Assembly (NCBI GenBank): GCA_002310115.1
Contig: DBYI01000085.1
Coordinates: 58,064 to 122,063 of the forward strand
Direction of reading: 5' to 3'
DNA length: 64,000 nucleotides
Origin: Ruminococcus flavefaciens
GTDB taxonomy: Bacteria; Bacillota; Clostridia; Oscillospirales; Ruminococcaceae
Positions 26,950-34,818 of the stretch are shown here, in pieces. Every line of letters begins with the position of its first letter. The stretch's first letter is position 1. The translations under genes and the position numbers were made by a program. The notes under the pieces were generated by a model, which saw only the letters and a program-made list of their open reading frames with translations, ran no database searches and was not told where the DNA came from.

Positions 26950-27444
26950 TCAAGCGTATTTTTCGATGATCTTGTCAACGTCGTCAACAGTGAGACGGCC
27001 GTAAACATCTTCGTTTACTGTGAGAACAGGTGCAAGTCCGCATGCGCCTATACAACGGCATGCATCAAGAGAGAACTTACCATCGGGAGTGCACTCGCCT
27101 CCGCCAATTCCAAGCTTTTCCTGAAGCTTATTGTAGATATCTCCTGAACCTTTAACATAGCAGGCTGTACCGAGACAGACTGATATTGTGTATTCTCCCT
27201 TTGGATAAAGTGAGAACTGAGCGTAGAAGGTAACAACGCCGTAGATCTTCTCAAGAGGAATACCTGTTTTGTCGGAAATAATTGCCTGTACCTCGATTGG
27301 AAGGTAGCCGTAGATTTCCTGAGCTTTCTGGAGTATAGGCATGAGTGAACCATTGTCATTCTTTTTCTCTTCGATGACCTTGAGAAGCTCAGCCTCCTGC
27401 TCGGGAGTACCCTTGAAGGGAACAGTTGATTTAGCTGAATTCAT
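26950..27444 (-). CDS. hydC: hydrogenase [2Fe-2S] subunit HydC (NuoE-like)
   Basis: HydC is the thioredoxin-like [2Fe-2S] subunit that pairs with HydB, as NuoE pairs with NuoF. The 164-residue product has the four cluster cysteines in VCLGTACYVKGSG and DACRCIGACGLAPV. The frame is open 22 codons further upstream, but the ATG at 27442-27444 has AAGGAGG 8 nt ahead and matches the family start. It is the first gene of the hydCBA operon, with an untranslated leader of about 240 nt from the promoter at 27690-27718. Confidence 0.94.
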   Translation of the reverse strand: MNSAKSTVPFKGTPEQEAELLKVIEEKKNDNGSLMPILQKAQEIYGYLPIEVQAIISDKTGIPLEKIYGVVTFYAQFSLYPKGEYTISVCLGTACYVKGSGDIYNKLQEKLGIGGGECTPDGKFSLDACRCIGACGLAPVLTVNEDVYGRLTVDDVDKIIEKYA

Positions 27445-27684
27445 TAAATGAACCTCCTTATAATATCTGTGAAAAATGTAACAATGTCGCGCATAAAAAT
27501 TATGAGACAAATGCTAATCTCACATATCCTTAATATTATATCATATTAAAAAGAATATTTCCACTGCCATTTTAGCCTAATTCGACTATATAATACTGTA
27601 TATTTTAGACAAATAGAGCACAATATATCAACTATGTAAGTTTACACTTACATTTGTAAAGGCTCTTAGTTTACCGATAGGTAT

Positions 27685-27718
27685 TAGTTAATTTAGCTTA
27701 ACAAAACATCGTTGTCAA
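27685..27718 (-). promoter_or_regulatory. hydCBA promoter overlapped by an inverted repeat
   Basis: TTGACA (27713-27718) and TAAATT (27690-27695) are 17 bp apart on the minus strand. The inverted repeat TTGTTAA-N6-TTAACTA (27685-27704) covers the -10 box. Its arms look like the binding site of the NADH sensor Rex (TTGTTAA-N4-TTAACAA in clostridia), but the gap is 6 and not 4, so the regulator is uncertain. The rest of 27445-28046 is AT-rich leader and spacer with no gene. Confidence 0.6.
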
Positions 27719-27904
27719 AGTATATACTTTTTTAAAATTGGTTAATTTTTATATCATTTTGTATCATGCTTCCATTTTCTTATACCTTGCAACAAAAAAC
27801 ATGCTTTTAATAGCTGTTTCAATAATTTAATCTTAATTTAATATTAATATTATATGTTTGTACTTATTTATAAAAAATTCAATATTCGGATGTTTAATTA
27901 CTTA

Positions 27905-27933
27905 TTGACAAAGCTTATTTAATATTGTATATT
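27905..27933 (+). promoter_or_regulatory. promoter of the DUF4250 gene
   Basis: TTGACA (27905-27910) and TATATT (27928-27933) are 17 bp apart, giving a leader of about 105 nt. The leader holds an AAACAGCG/CGCTGTTT hairpin (27953-27974) and a GAAACG/CGTTTC hairpin near 27987-28010. Confidence 0.7.
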
Positions 27934-28046
27934 AAAAATATAACATATACAAAAACAGCGTATTTTCGCTGTTTCCGTTCATTCTGTGAAACGTCCTGCA
28001 CTGCGTTTCCATTACTTTATCACCGCCATGCGGAAAAGGAGAAATT

Positions 28047-28223
28047 ATGAGTTTACCGAACGATCCTGTTATCTTACTTAGTTACATCAACACGCTTCTT
28101 CGCGACAACTATACCTCTTACGAAGAGCTTTGCAAAAGTCTCTGCGTTCCCGCGGATGATATTGAGAAAAAGTTGAACGGTATAGGTTATGTATACGATC
28201 CAAATACAAATTCATTCAGATAG
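28047..28223 (+). CDS. DUF4250 domain protein
   Basis: This 58-residue protein was translated by hand and begins MSLPNDPVILLSYINTLLRD. An AAGGAG site lies 6 nt before the ATG. The start, the length and the later DDIEKKLNGIGYVYDPNTN fit my memory of the DUF4250 family of short proteins of Clostridia and Bacteroidetes, whose function is unknown. The helical pattern in the middle (ELCKSLCVPADDIEKKL) resembles a small helix-turn-helix, so DNA or RNA binding is a guess. It has its own promoter and is followed 55 bp later by the dockerin protein gene, possibly on the same transcript. Confidence 0.82.
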   Translation: MSLPNDPVILLSYINTLLRDNYTSYEELCKSLCVPADDIEKKLNGIGYVYDPNTNSFR

Positions 28224-28277
28224 TATCCATTTTTGAGGATGCTTGGGCGGTGTTTATTACACCGCATGGGAGGGCTT

Positions 28278-29771
28278 ATGAAACAACTTATAAAAAAGAT
28301 CACTGCTTTTTCAGCATCTGCTGTAATTGCTGTATGCTCCTCTGCTGGCAATGCCGCCATTGGAGCCGACACAACAGAAAAAACGACATACAAAGTACAT
28401 TTCGACCTTAGCGAGGAAGGCGTTACCATTGTTCCTGACAGCGACGGAAATGTCCCTGAAATAAAGGATGTTGAAAAGGAATACAACGCCGCAGTTTTCA
28501 TGCCAAGTGTCGAGCTTAAAAGAGAGGGCTATTACTTCACAGGCTGGACTGCCGACAATATCTATGGCTACAAAGGCGGAATGGTATATCGTGTTCCAGA
28601 TCATGATGTTACCCTAACCCCCGTCTGGAACAAAAAGGGAGATAGTGACTTACATACAGTAAAGTTCAGCGTCGAGATAGACGGCAAAGTGAATGAAGAG
28701 TACGAAAAACTGGTCCCGGCTGAAAAAAGGCCCTCAGGCACCTTGGTTGAGATACCTATGTACGCATTCCCGCGTGATGGATATAAGCAATACGGCTGGA
28801 CTGACGGTACAAACATTTTTAAAGGACAGGAGTATATAATAATCCAGGATGAAGATATCACTCTTACTCCCAACTGGTATAAAAAGTACCTGCTCACATA
28901 TACCGTCGGGGACGCAGACAGGATCAACGGTGCTACAAAGCAAGAATACGAGGTAATGGAAACAGGTGAAGTCGAGCTCCAGAACAGCTCTCGTTTTTCA
29001 AGAAACGGCTTTGAGATCATCGGCTGGCACTGTGAGAATGACGGTAAGGATTATAAATGCAACCAGAAATTCGTTATGCCTTCAAGCGATGTTGTAATGA
29101 CTCCGATCTGGTTTGCCATTAATTATAACGTGGTATTCTTTGCCAATACGAAATCCGACGCTGACGATTTAAGAATAAGGGGCAAGACCGATACTGCCAT
29201 AACGATACCCGAATGCACAGCTGTCATGGAAGGCTATACCTTCGGTGGCTGGCAATATAAAGATACGGTTTTCCAGCCCGGTGATGAATTCATTATTCCG
29301 GGAGCCGAACCCGGTTTAGGAATTTCATTCAATGCTATATGGATAGAAGGCAGCGGTGAACAAATAACAACAACTACTACTTCTTCTATCACTACTACAT
29401 CCGCTACAACTACAACTACTTCAGCTACTTCATCTATAACCTCAACTACTTCCGCAACAGAAACGACTTCAACCACAACAACTGTAACTGAACCTATAAC
29501 AACTACCACAACATCTACAGAGCCAGAGGCAACTATGCTAGGCGATGCCAACTGTGACGGTGCAATTGATATGGCTGACGCAGTTCTTATAATGCAGGCT
29601 CTTGCCAATCCAAACAAGTACGGTGTTAATGGTACATCCCCCAACTGCATGACTGCAACCGGCAAACTCAATGCAGACGTTGATCTTGAATCTCCAGGTC
29701 TAACAACAGGTGATGCCTTGGTTATTCAGCTGTATCTGCTCGGTCGAGTTGAAAAATTTCCTCTTTATTAA
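28278..29771 (+). CDS. secreted repeat protein with C-terminal dockerin
   Basis: A protein of about 497 residues for the cell exterior. The ATG at 28278 follows GGGAGGG and starts a signal peptide (KQLIKKITAFSASAVIAV, cut near GNAAIGA). Four or five repeats of about 70-80 residues follow, each with a GYYFTGWTADN-like motif (also YKQYGWTDG, FEIIGWHCEN, YTFGGWQYKD), the pattern of InlB B-type repeats. A Thr/Ser-rich linker of about 55 residues leads to a type I dockerin with two calcium loops (GDANCDGAIDMADAVLIMQ and DVDLESPGLTTGDALVIQL). It would dock onto a cohesin-bearing scaffoldin. There is no catalytic domain, so it is probably a binding or structural component. A terminator follows. Confidence 0.88.
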   Translation: MKQLIKKITAFSASAVIAVCSSAGNAAIGADTTEKTTYKVHFDLSEEGVTIVPDSDGNVPEIKDVEKEYNAAVFMPSVELKREGYYFTGWTADNIYGYKGGMVYRVPDHDVTLTPVWNKKGDSDLHTVKFSVEIDGKVNEEYEKLVPAEKRPSGTLVEIPMYAFPRDGYKQYGWTDGTNIFKGQEYIIIQDEDITLTPNWYKKYLLTYTVGDADRINGATKQEYEVMETGEVELQNSSRFSRNGFEIIGWHCENDGKDYKCNQKFVMPSSDVVMTPIWFAINYNVVFFANTKSDADDLRIRGKTDTAITIPECTAVMEGYTFGGWQYKDTVFQPGDEFIIPGAEPGLGISFNAIWIEGSGEQITTTTTSSITTTSATTTTTSATSSITSTTSATETTSTTTTVTEPITTTTTSTEPEATMLGDANCDGAIDMADAVLIMQALANPNKYGVNGTSPNCMTATGKLNADVDLESPGLTTGDALVIQLYLLGRVEKFPLY

Positions 29772-29820
29772 AGAATAATCAATTGTATTAAGTAAGGTAA
29801 TATAATACACCTAAAAAATT

Positions 29821-29861
29821 ACCGAGGATATGAGGAAGTCCCTCATGTCCTCGGTTTTTTT
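29821..29861. terminator. terminator between the dockerin gene and mntP
   Basis: A 15-bp stem with one G-T pair (ACCGAGGAT.. / ..TCCTCGGT) and a 5-nt loop is followed by T7 on the plus strand. A-rich DNA on its left lets it serve the convergent mntP as well. Confidence 0.9.
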
Positions 29862-30429
29862 ATATTACTCCAAGTCCTTCAATCAGAAGTTTAAGACCTA
29901 TAAGAATAAGTATAATACCGCCTGCAATCTCAGCTTTTTTCTCATATCTGCTTCCAAATTTGTGACCAATGAATACTCCAACAAGAGAAAGTGCAAATGT
30001 AATAACACCTATCATCGTCACAGAAAAGAGCAGATTCGTCTTTTCTGCTGCGAATACAATTCCTACAGCTAGTGCATCAATACTTGTTGCAATTGCAAGA
30101 AGTGTCAGCTCTTTCAAATCAAGGTGATATTCCTTGCTGCTTCCATCATCATCTCCATCTTTTATTGCTTCATAAATCATCTTTCCACCGATAAATGCAA
30201 GCAATCCGAAAGACACCCAATGACTGAACGAACTTATGATGTTCGCAAATCGGCTGCCGAGAAAATAACCAATCATAGGCATAACTCCCTGAAACACGCC
30301 AAAGAACAGTGCGGTTATTACTCCACCTTTCAGGTCTATCTTTTTCATACTAAGTCCCTTACAGACTGATACAGAAAAAGCGTCCATTGATAGTCCTACA
30401 GAAATGAGAATTAATTCAATTAATGTCAT
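29860..30429 (-). CDS. mntP: manganese efflux pump MntP
   Basis: MntP exports Mn2+ and protects against manganese excess. The product has about 189 residues and six hydrophobic segments in two related halves. The first helix has LILISVGLSMDAFSVSVCKG, and the second half mirrors it with LLAIATSIDALAVGIVFA, each carrying the conserved aspartate of the family. The ATG at 30427-30429 follows GAGAGGA and is chosen over an ATG 18 nt upstream. A yybP-ykoY riboswitch with an intrinsic terminator lies just upstream, which supports the manganese assignment. Confidence 0.92.
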   Translation of the reverse strand: MTLIELILISVGLSMDAFSVSVCKGLSMKKIDLKGGVITALFFGVFQGVMPMIGYFLGSRFANIISSFSHWVSFGLLAFIGGKMIYEAIKDGDDDGSSKEYHLDLKELTLLAIATSIDALAVGIVFAAEKTNLLFSVTMIGVITFALSLVGVFIGHKFGSRYEKKAEIAGGIILILIGLKLLIEGLGVI

Positions 30430-30445
30430 ATAAAAACATCCTCTC

Positions 30446-30473
30446 AAAAAAAATCGGATACCGCAGTACCCGA
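30446..30473 (-). terminator. expression-platform terminator of the Mn riboswitch
   Basis: On the minus strand CGGGTAC pairs with GTATCCG (one G-T) and is followed by A and T8, directly after the aptamer and ahead of the mntP ribosome site. Its place suggests manganese binding prevents termination. Confidence 0.82.
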
Positions 30474-30497
30474 ACTAAGCTCAAGCACGACGATAAA

Positions 30498-30596
30498 GCC
30501 GTACATGAGTCTCATTATTTAGGGCAAAACCGAACGCTTAAGCGTTAGTATGTCGACTTGCCGCACGAAAAAAGCGTGTTAACTACTCCCTCATAT
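30498..30596 (-). promoter_or_regulatory. yybP-ykoY manganese riboswitch
   Basis: The minus strand carries the conserved pieces of this class in order: GAGGGAGTAG at the 5' side, AAGTCGACATACTAACG in the middle, then GAGACTCATGTACGGCTTT on the 3' side. The class senses Mn2+ and commonly controls mntP. The transcript starts near 30600 and the aptamer is followed by a terminator. Confidence 0.88.
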
Positions 30597-30606
30597 AACA
30601 TTGTAT

Positions 30607-30635
30607 ATTATAAACTATATGAGCAAGACTGTCAA
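30607..30635 (-). promoter_or_regulatory. promoter of the riboswitch and mntP
   Basis: TTGACA (30630-30635) and TATAAT (30607-30612), both perfect and 17 bp apart, end just before the aptamer. Confidence 0.88.
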
Positions 30636-30661
30636 TATATTACGGTTTGCTATATATAACG

Positions 30662-31162
30662 TTACAAATTATATTGAAATATATAATCGTCCATAACATA
30701 ACCGCCGCCGATATCTGTAACAGCTTCGTTTACAATAATAAATCCAGTTTTTTTATATACTGCTATAGCATGGTCATTGTGCTTGTTAACTGTGAGATAT
30801 ACTTTCTTTTTGCCACATTTCTTTGCTTCATCGAAAACTTTTTCAAGCATCAGCCTCGCAATTCCTCTTCCACGTTTTTCGCTATGCAAATAAAGCTTGC
30901 TTAGAAAAAAACGATCGTCGCTTTCTGGCTTAACTCCGATGTATCCGCAAAGTTTCTCGTCATCATATACGGAATAGTAACTATAATTCTGTTCTATAAT
31001 TTGTCTTGTCATAGCACTATATGACTGAAATTTTTCAACCATGTAGTCTATCTGTCCTAAACTAATTATGTCAGTAAAGCATTCGTGCCAAATAATATCA
31101 GCAAGTGCAGCAATCTCTGTCAGTTCTGTGTTACTGCTGACCTTTTTTATTGTTACAGCCAT
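30662..31162 (-). CDS. GNAT family N-acetyltransferase
   Basis: GNAT enzymes move an acetyl group from acetyl-CoA to an amine. The 166-residue protein shows the fold's markers: motif A, which binds CoA, as LYLHSEKRGRGIARLMLEKV, a following strand KKVYLTVNKHNDHAIAVYKK, and the terminal KTGF element. The substrate cannot be deduced. It lies 60 bp after yebC but behind a terminator, and may be read through at a low level. A ribosome site, GGAGA, precedes the ATG. Confidence 0.88.
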   Translation of the reverse strand: MAVTIKKVSSNTELTEIAALADIIWHECFTDIISLGQIDYMVEKFQSYSAMTRQIIEQNYSYYSVYDDEKLCGYIGVKPESDDRFFLSKLYLHSEKRGRGIARLMLEKVFDEAKKCGKKKVYLTVNKHNDHAIAVYKKTGFIIVNEAVTDIGGGYVMDDYIFQYNL

Positions 31163-31175
31163 ATTTTCTCCTGTT

Positions 31176-31213
31176 ACAAAAAAGAAGAATAAAGATATAT
31201 CTCTATTCTTCTT
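31176..31213 (-). terminator. terminator after yebC
   Basis: AAGAAGAATA pairs perfectly with TATTCTTCTT around a 12-nt loop and is followed by a T-run on the minus strand. Confidence 0.85.
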
Positions 31214-31222
31214 TATCTTTCT

Positions 31223-31957
31223 TTATTCTTCGTCAGGCATTTCCCAGTTATGGAAAACGTTCTGTACGTCGTCGTTTTCTTCGAGATGTTCAAGAAGAAG
31301 ATTCATCTTCTTGATATGATCCTCATCAGTAAGAGTTGTATAAGTAGATGGTATCATTTCAGACTCAGCAGAAATAACATTGTATCCCTTTTCTGTAAGC
31401 CCCTCTCTGAGAGCGTGTACATTTTCTGGAGCACATTCAATCTCAACTGTCTCTTCATTGATATCAAGATCATCGCCACCGAACTCGAATACATCCTCCA
31501 TTACCTTATCCTCGTCAAGGCCTGTATTCTCAAGGATAACTATACCCTTATTAGTGAACATAAATGATACACAACCGATAGTTCCAAGGTTTCCGCCAAA
31601 CTTGTCGAAATAGTGACGTACTTCACCTGCTGTACGGTTTCTGTTATCTGTGAGGCACTCTACAATAACTGCTACACCATTAGGGCCATATCCCTCGTAT
31701 GTAATATTCTCGTAATTGTTCTTATCGCCGTCTCCTGCTGCTTTCTTGATGATACGGTCGATATTGTCGTTAGGCACATTGTTTGCCTTTGCCTTTGCGA
31801 TAAGATCACGAAGCTTTGCATTATTATTCGGATCAGGACCGCCTTCCTTTACAACTACTGTAATTTCACGGCCTATCTTTGTAAAGATCTTGCCCTTAGC
31901 AGCATCGGTAGCTTCTTTTTTACGTTTGATATTATTCCATTTTGAATGACCTGACAT
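31223..31957 (-). CDS. YebC/PmpR (TACO1) family protein
   Basis: YebC proteins bind DNA as regulators in some bacteria and help ribosomes through polyproline stretches in others. The 244-residue protein starts with the signature SGHSKWNNIKRKKEATDAAK and has GREITVVVKEGGPDPNNN, YEGYGPNGVAVIVE and FTNKGIVILENTGLDEDK, matching the three-domain family along its length. It is the last gene of the rplU-prp-rpmA-obgE-mrnC-yebC transcript, a setting of ribosome genes that favours the translation role. The name yebC is used for the family only. Confidence 0.93.
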   Translation of the reverse strand: MSGHSKWNNIKRKKEATDAAKGKIFTKIGREITVVVKEGGPDPNNNAKLRDLIAKAKANNVPNDNIDRIIKKAAGDGDKNNYENITYEGYGPNGVAVIVECLTDNRNRTAGEVRHYFDKFGGNLGTIGCVSFMFTNKGIVILENTGLDEDKVMEDVFEFGGDDLDINEETVEIECAPENVHALREGLTEKGYNVISAESEMIPSTYTTLTDEDHIKKMNLLLEHLEENDDVQNVFHNWEMPDEE

Positions 31958-31961
31958 AGTT

Positions 31962-32384
31962 TTACACTCCTATCTGTTCATTATTATTAAGTTCTGAATT
32001 TATAATAAATCCAAACAGTTCACTGAGACGATCATTTTCTCCTGTGATATATAGATACCCAAATAAGCACTCAAGTGCAGTAGCTCTGCGATATTCTGCA
32101 GCATCTGCATGCTTAGGTACTGTATTTCCTGTAGCATTCCTGCCCCTTTTGAGTACTGTTAGTTCACGTTCTGAAAGCTTTTCGCAAATTATATCGTACG
32201 CTTTTGACTGAAATTCAGCACATACAAGCTTTATCTTTGCTGAATGGAGCTTAGCAACAGGCATATTCGCCTGTAACAGAAGATACTCCCTTATCATGGT
32301 ATCGTAAACACTATCACCGAGAAAAGCAAGCGTCAAAGGACTGTATGAATATGCTTCACGCTCAGTTAATTTTTCCATACACAT
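31962..32384 (-). CDS. mrnC: Mini-ribonuclease III
   Basis: Mini-III is an RNase III-like nuclease without a dsRNA-binding domain that trims 23S rRNA precursor in Firmicutes. The 140-residue protein shows SPLTLAFLGDSVYDTMIREY with the catalytic acidic residues, a middle RGRNA motif, and EYRRATALECLFGYLYITGE with the second acidic pair. It starts immediately after the obgE stop (TGATATG arrangement) with no clear ribosome site, so it depends on coupling. It is often next to cysS in other Firmicutes; here it is in the obgE operon. Confidence 0.9.
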   Translation of the reverse strand: MCMEKLTEREAYSYSPLTLAFLGDSVYDTMIREYLLLQANMPVAKLHSAKIKLVCAEFQSKAYDIICEKLSERELTVLKRGRNATGNTVPKHADAAEYRRATALECLFGYLYITGENDRLSELFGFIINSELNNNEQIGV

Positions 32385-32385
32385 A

Positions 32386-33663
32386 TCAGTTTACAAAGTC
32401 GAATTCGAAGCCCTCAAGACTTACAGTGTCGCCTTCCTGAATCCCCATTTCCTCAAGCTTAGCAATAATACCGCTGTTTATCAGCACACGCTGGAAATAT
32501 TGAAGTGATGAGTAATCATCAGGATCAACGGTACGCATAATAGGCTGTATCCACGGTGCATCAACAAAGTAAACACCATCCTCAACTGTGACTTCAAACT
32601 TCTTGTCAACTCCAAGCATTTCGTCAAGCTCAGCCTGTGGTATAGGCTCTGCTTCAAACTCACGTATTGGCGGAAGCGTATCAAGCACCTCAGATACCTT
32701 ATTGATGAGTTCAGCAGTCCCCTGCGTAGTTGCAGCTGATATGCAGAAAAATGGAATACCCTTATCCTCTATGTACTTTCTGAACTTTTCTATCTGTTCC
32801 TCGCTGGCCATATCGGTTTTATTTGCAGCAACTATCTGCGGACGTTCTGCAAGGTCCTCATTGAACTTAGCAAGCTCAGCATTTATAACCTCAAAGTCCT
32901 CACAGGGATCACGTCCTTCAACGCCAGAAACGTCAACAACATGAACAATAAGGCGACATCTTTCAACGTGCCTAAGAAACTCGTGACCGAGTCCGACACC
33001 ATCACCTGCCCCTTCGATAAGGCCAGGAATATCTGCCATTACGAATGATTTTTCATCGTCAACCCTTACTACACCAAGCACAGGAGTAAGAGTAGTAAAA
33101 TGATAATTTGCTATTTTGGGCTTAGCAGCACTGACAACAGAAATAAGTGTAGACTTTCCAACATTCGGATAGCCCACAAGTCCGACATCAGCAAGTAATT
33201 TGAGCTCAAGAGTTACCTCAAATTCTTCTCCTGGATAACCGGGCTTTGCAAACTTCGGAATCTGACGAGTAGAAGTAGCAAAATGAACATTTCCTTTACC
33301 ACCTTGACCACCCTTAGCCAGTACTTTCGGCTCATCTGAGGACATATCAGCCATTATTCTTCCGCTTTTAGCATCACGAATAACCGTACCTCTCGGAACT
33401 TTTATAATCAGCGGTGGGGCACTCTTTCCAGTACAATTTCTACCGCTTCCGTTTTCTCCGCGCTCTGCTACGTACTTTCTTTTATATCTGAAGTCAATAA
33501 GAGTCGAGAAATTATCATCGACCTGAAAAACCACGTCTCCGCCTCGTCCACCGTCGCCACCGTCGGGGCCGCCTGCCGCTACATACTTTTCTCGGTGAAA
33601 GGACACCGCTCCGTCGCCGCCGTCTCCAGCTTTGATTTTTATTTTCGCCTGATCAACGAACAT
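32386..33663 (-). CDS. obgE: ribosome-associated GTPase Obg
   Basis: Obg is an essential GTPase that binds the 50S subunit and links growth to stress and ppGpp levels. The 425-residue protein has the glycine-rich Obg fold at the N-terminus (GDGGDGAVSFHREK, then GGPDGGDGGRGGDVV), the G domain with GYPNVGKSTLIS, the ADIPGLIEGAGDG switch and NKTD, and a C-terminal OCT domain of about 80 residues, typical of Firmicutes. The ATG follows CGGAGGT. It lies 67 bp after rpmA with a terminator-like hairpin in the gap. Confidence 0.97.
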   Translation of the reverse strand: MFVDQAKIKIKAGDGGDGAVSFHREKYVAAGGPDGGDGGRGGDVVFQVDDNFSTLIDFRYKRKYVAERGENGSGRNCTGKSAPPLIIKVPRGTVIRDAKSGRIMADMSSDEPKVLAKGGQGGKGNVHFATSTRQIPKFAKPGYPGEEFEVTLELKLLADVGLVGYPNVGKSTLISVVSAAKPKIANYHFTTLTPVLGVVRVDDEKSFVMADIPGLIEGAGDGVGLGHEFLRHVERCRLIVHVVDVSGVEGRDPCEDFEVINAELAKFNEDLAERPQIVAANKTDMASEEQIEKFRKYIEDKGIPFFCISAATTQGTAELINKVSEVLDTLPPIREFEAEPIPQAELDEMLGVDKKFEVTVEDGVYFVDAPWIQPIMRTVDPDDYSSLQYFQRVLINSGIIAKLEEMGIQEGDTVSLEGFEFDFVN

Positions 33664-33682
33664 TTCTGACCTCCGTTTCTAA

Positions 33683-33711
33683 AGAAAAATCCCAAGCAAA
33701 TGCTCGGGATT
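33683..33711 (-). terminator. partial terminator between rpmA and obgE
   Basis: AATCCC(G)AGCA pairs with TGCT(T)GGGATT and is followed by T5 on the minus strand. It sits inside the operon, so it probably lowers obgE expression relative to the ribosomal genes. Confidence 0.75.
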
Positions 33712-33730
33712 TATTTACACGTTATGGCTG

Positions 33731-34015
33731 TTACTGCTCAATCTCGTAAACAGAAACCTTCTTACGATCACGACCGTAACGCTCAAACTTTACCTTACCG
33801 CTAACTGTTGCGAATAATGTATCATCTGAACCGATACCAACACCGTTACCGGGATGGATATGTGTACCTCTCTGACGAACGATGATGTTGCCTGCCTTAA
33901 CGAACTGACCGTCTGCTCTCTTGACGCCAAGTCTCTTAGCCTCAGAATCACGTCCGTTCTTTGTAGAACCAACACCCTTCTTATGAGCGAAGAACTGAAT
34001 GCTAACCTTAATCAT
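33731..34015 (-). CDS. rpmA: 50S ribosomal protein L27 with Prp-cleaved extension
   Basis: L27 sits near the peptidyl-transferase centre. The 94-residue protein has the Firmicutes N-terminal extension IKVSIQFFAHKKG, in which the FF-A site is cut by the protease Prp before the protein can work. The L27 core follows with GSTKNGRDSEAKRLGVKRAD and RQRGTHIHPGNGVGIG. The prp gene lies directly upstream, 3 bp away, so target and protease are made from one transcript. Confidence 0.97.
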   Translation of the reverse strand: MIKVSIQFFAHKKGVGSTKNGRDSEAKRLGVKRADGQFVKAGNIIVRQRGTHIHPGNGVGIGSDDTLFATVSGKVKFERYGRDRKKVSVYEIEQ

Positions 34016-34018
34016 TAT

Positions 34019-34333
34019 TTACACCTCCGAAAATGAGATTTTGATTGTTTCCGGATACTCATCACGTATCATATCAAGCTGCTGCACAAGCATACCTACA
34101 ACTGCTTCAACTCTTTCATCAGCATCATCAGCAATACAAAGCATAACATTATTCTCTGCACTTACCTTTGCACTGATAAAAAAACCATCAGTTATGATAT
34201 TCGCTGCAAGCATACACGCTGATGTAACAGCAGCACAGACAATATCATGTCCGCTTTCTGCATATCCTGCGTGACCTGTTACGCGAAATCCTCGGAATTG
34301 ATTTTTTGACTTGTAAATCTCAGCTCGGATCAT
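34019..34333 (-). CDS. prp: ribosomal-processing cysteine protease Prp
   Basis: Prp removes the N-terminal extension of L27 and is essential in Staphylococcus. The 104-residue protein shows the family's VTGHAGYAESGHDIVCAAVT, holding the catalytic histidine (in GHAGY) and cysteine (in DIVCAA). It stands between rplU and rpmA, overlapping rplU by 4 nt (ATGA), the classical order L21-Prp-L27. The name ysxB is used for the same gene in Bacillus. Confidence 0.95.
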   Translation of the reverse strand: MIRAEIYKSKNQFRGFRVTGHAGYAESGHDIVCAAVTSACMLAANIITDGFFISAKVSAENNVMLCIADDADERVEAVVGMLVQQLDMIRDEYPETIKISFSEV

Positions 34334-34641
34334 GCCTTGATAGCTTCGATCTTAACCTGAGTATAAGGCTGTCTGTGACCCTGCTTCTTCTTCTCGCCCT
34401 TCTTAGGCTTATAAGTGAAAACAGTAATCTTCTTAGCCTTGCCGTTCTTAAGAACCTTTGCGCTTACTGCTGCACCGTCAACATAAGGTGTACCTATCTT
34501 GAGACCATCGTCTGCTCCAAGAGCAACGACCTTGTCAAAAGTAACTGTCTCATCAGCCTCTGCTGCGAGCTTCTCAATGAAGATGATATCTCCCTCGTTT
34601 ACCTGATACTGCTTTCCGCCGGTTTCGATAACTGCGTACAT
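34330..34641 (-). CDS. rplU: 50S ribosomal protein L21
   Basis: L21 binds 23S rRNA in the large subunit. The 103-residue protein starts with MYAVIETGGKQYQVNEGD and ends with the RNA-binding KKGEKKKQGHRQPYTQVKI, as in the family. It is the first gene of the operon and follows an untranslated leader of about 75 nt whose structure resembles the L21 leader. Confidence 0.97.
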   Translation of the reverse strand: MYAVIETGGKQYQVNEGDIIFIEKLAAEADETVTFDKVVALGADDGLKIGTPYVDGAAVSAKVLKNGKAKKITVFTYKPKKGEKKKQGHRQPYTQVKIEAIKA

Positions 34642-34720
34642 ATTGTGGCACCTGCCTTTTCAATAAACTCGCTGTTACAGGCGTGTGAACGCACAACTTT
34701 TAAGCCTGTTTACAAGCGGC
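34642..34720 (-). promoter_or_regulatory. L21 leader RNA
   Basis: The minus-strand leader can fold as CGCT..ACAGGC pairing with GCCTGT..AGCG, with an inner GTG/CAC hairpin in between, then an AGGCAGGTG ribosome site. This layout matches the L21 leader found before rplU in Firmicutes, thought to give feedback control. I assign it by position and structure, not by a model search. Confidence 0.65.
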
Positions 34721-34726
34721 AATAAT

Positions 34727-34755
34727 ATTTTATCACAAACATATGCCTTTGTCAA
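34727..34755 (-). promoter_or_regulatory. promoter of the rplU operon
   Basis: TTGACA (34750-34755) and TAAAAT (34727-34732) are 17 bp apart on the minus strand, just before the leader RNA. Confidence 0.85.
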
Positions 34756-34773
34756 GCATTTTTTGCAATATTT

Positions 34774-34808
34774 CCAAAAAAACTTCCCCTGCAGCCACAG
34801 GGGAAGTT
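34774..34808 (-). terminator. terminator of the moxR-to-unknown operon
   Basis: AACTTCCCCTG pairs with CAGGGGAAGTT around a 6-nt loop and is followed by T7, 10 bp after the stop of the unknown gene. Confidence 0.92.
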
Positions 34809-34818
34809 GTACTATATT

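Noticed and set aside
29234..29671. 145-codon frame antisense to the dockerin protein, rich in valine
   Set aside because: It is the mirror of the Thr-rich linker (ACA/ACT codons), not a gene.
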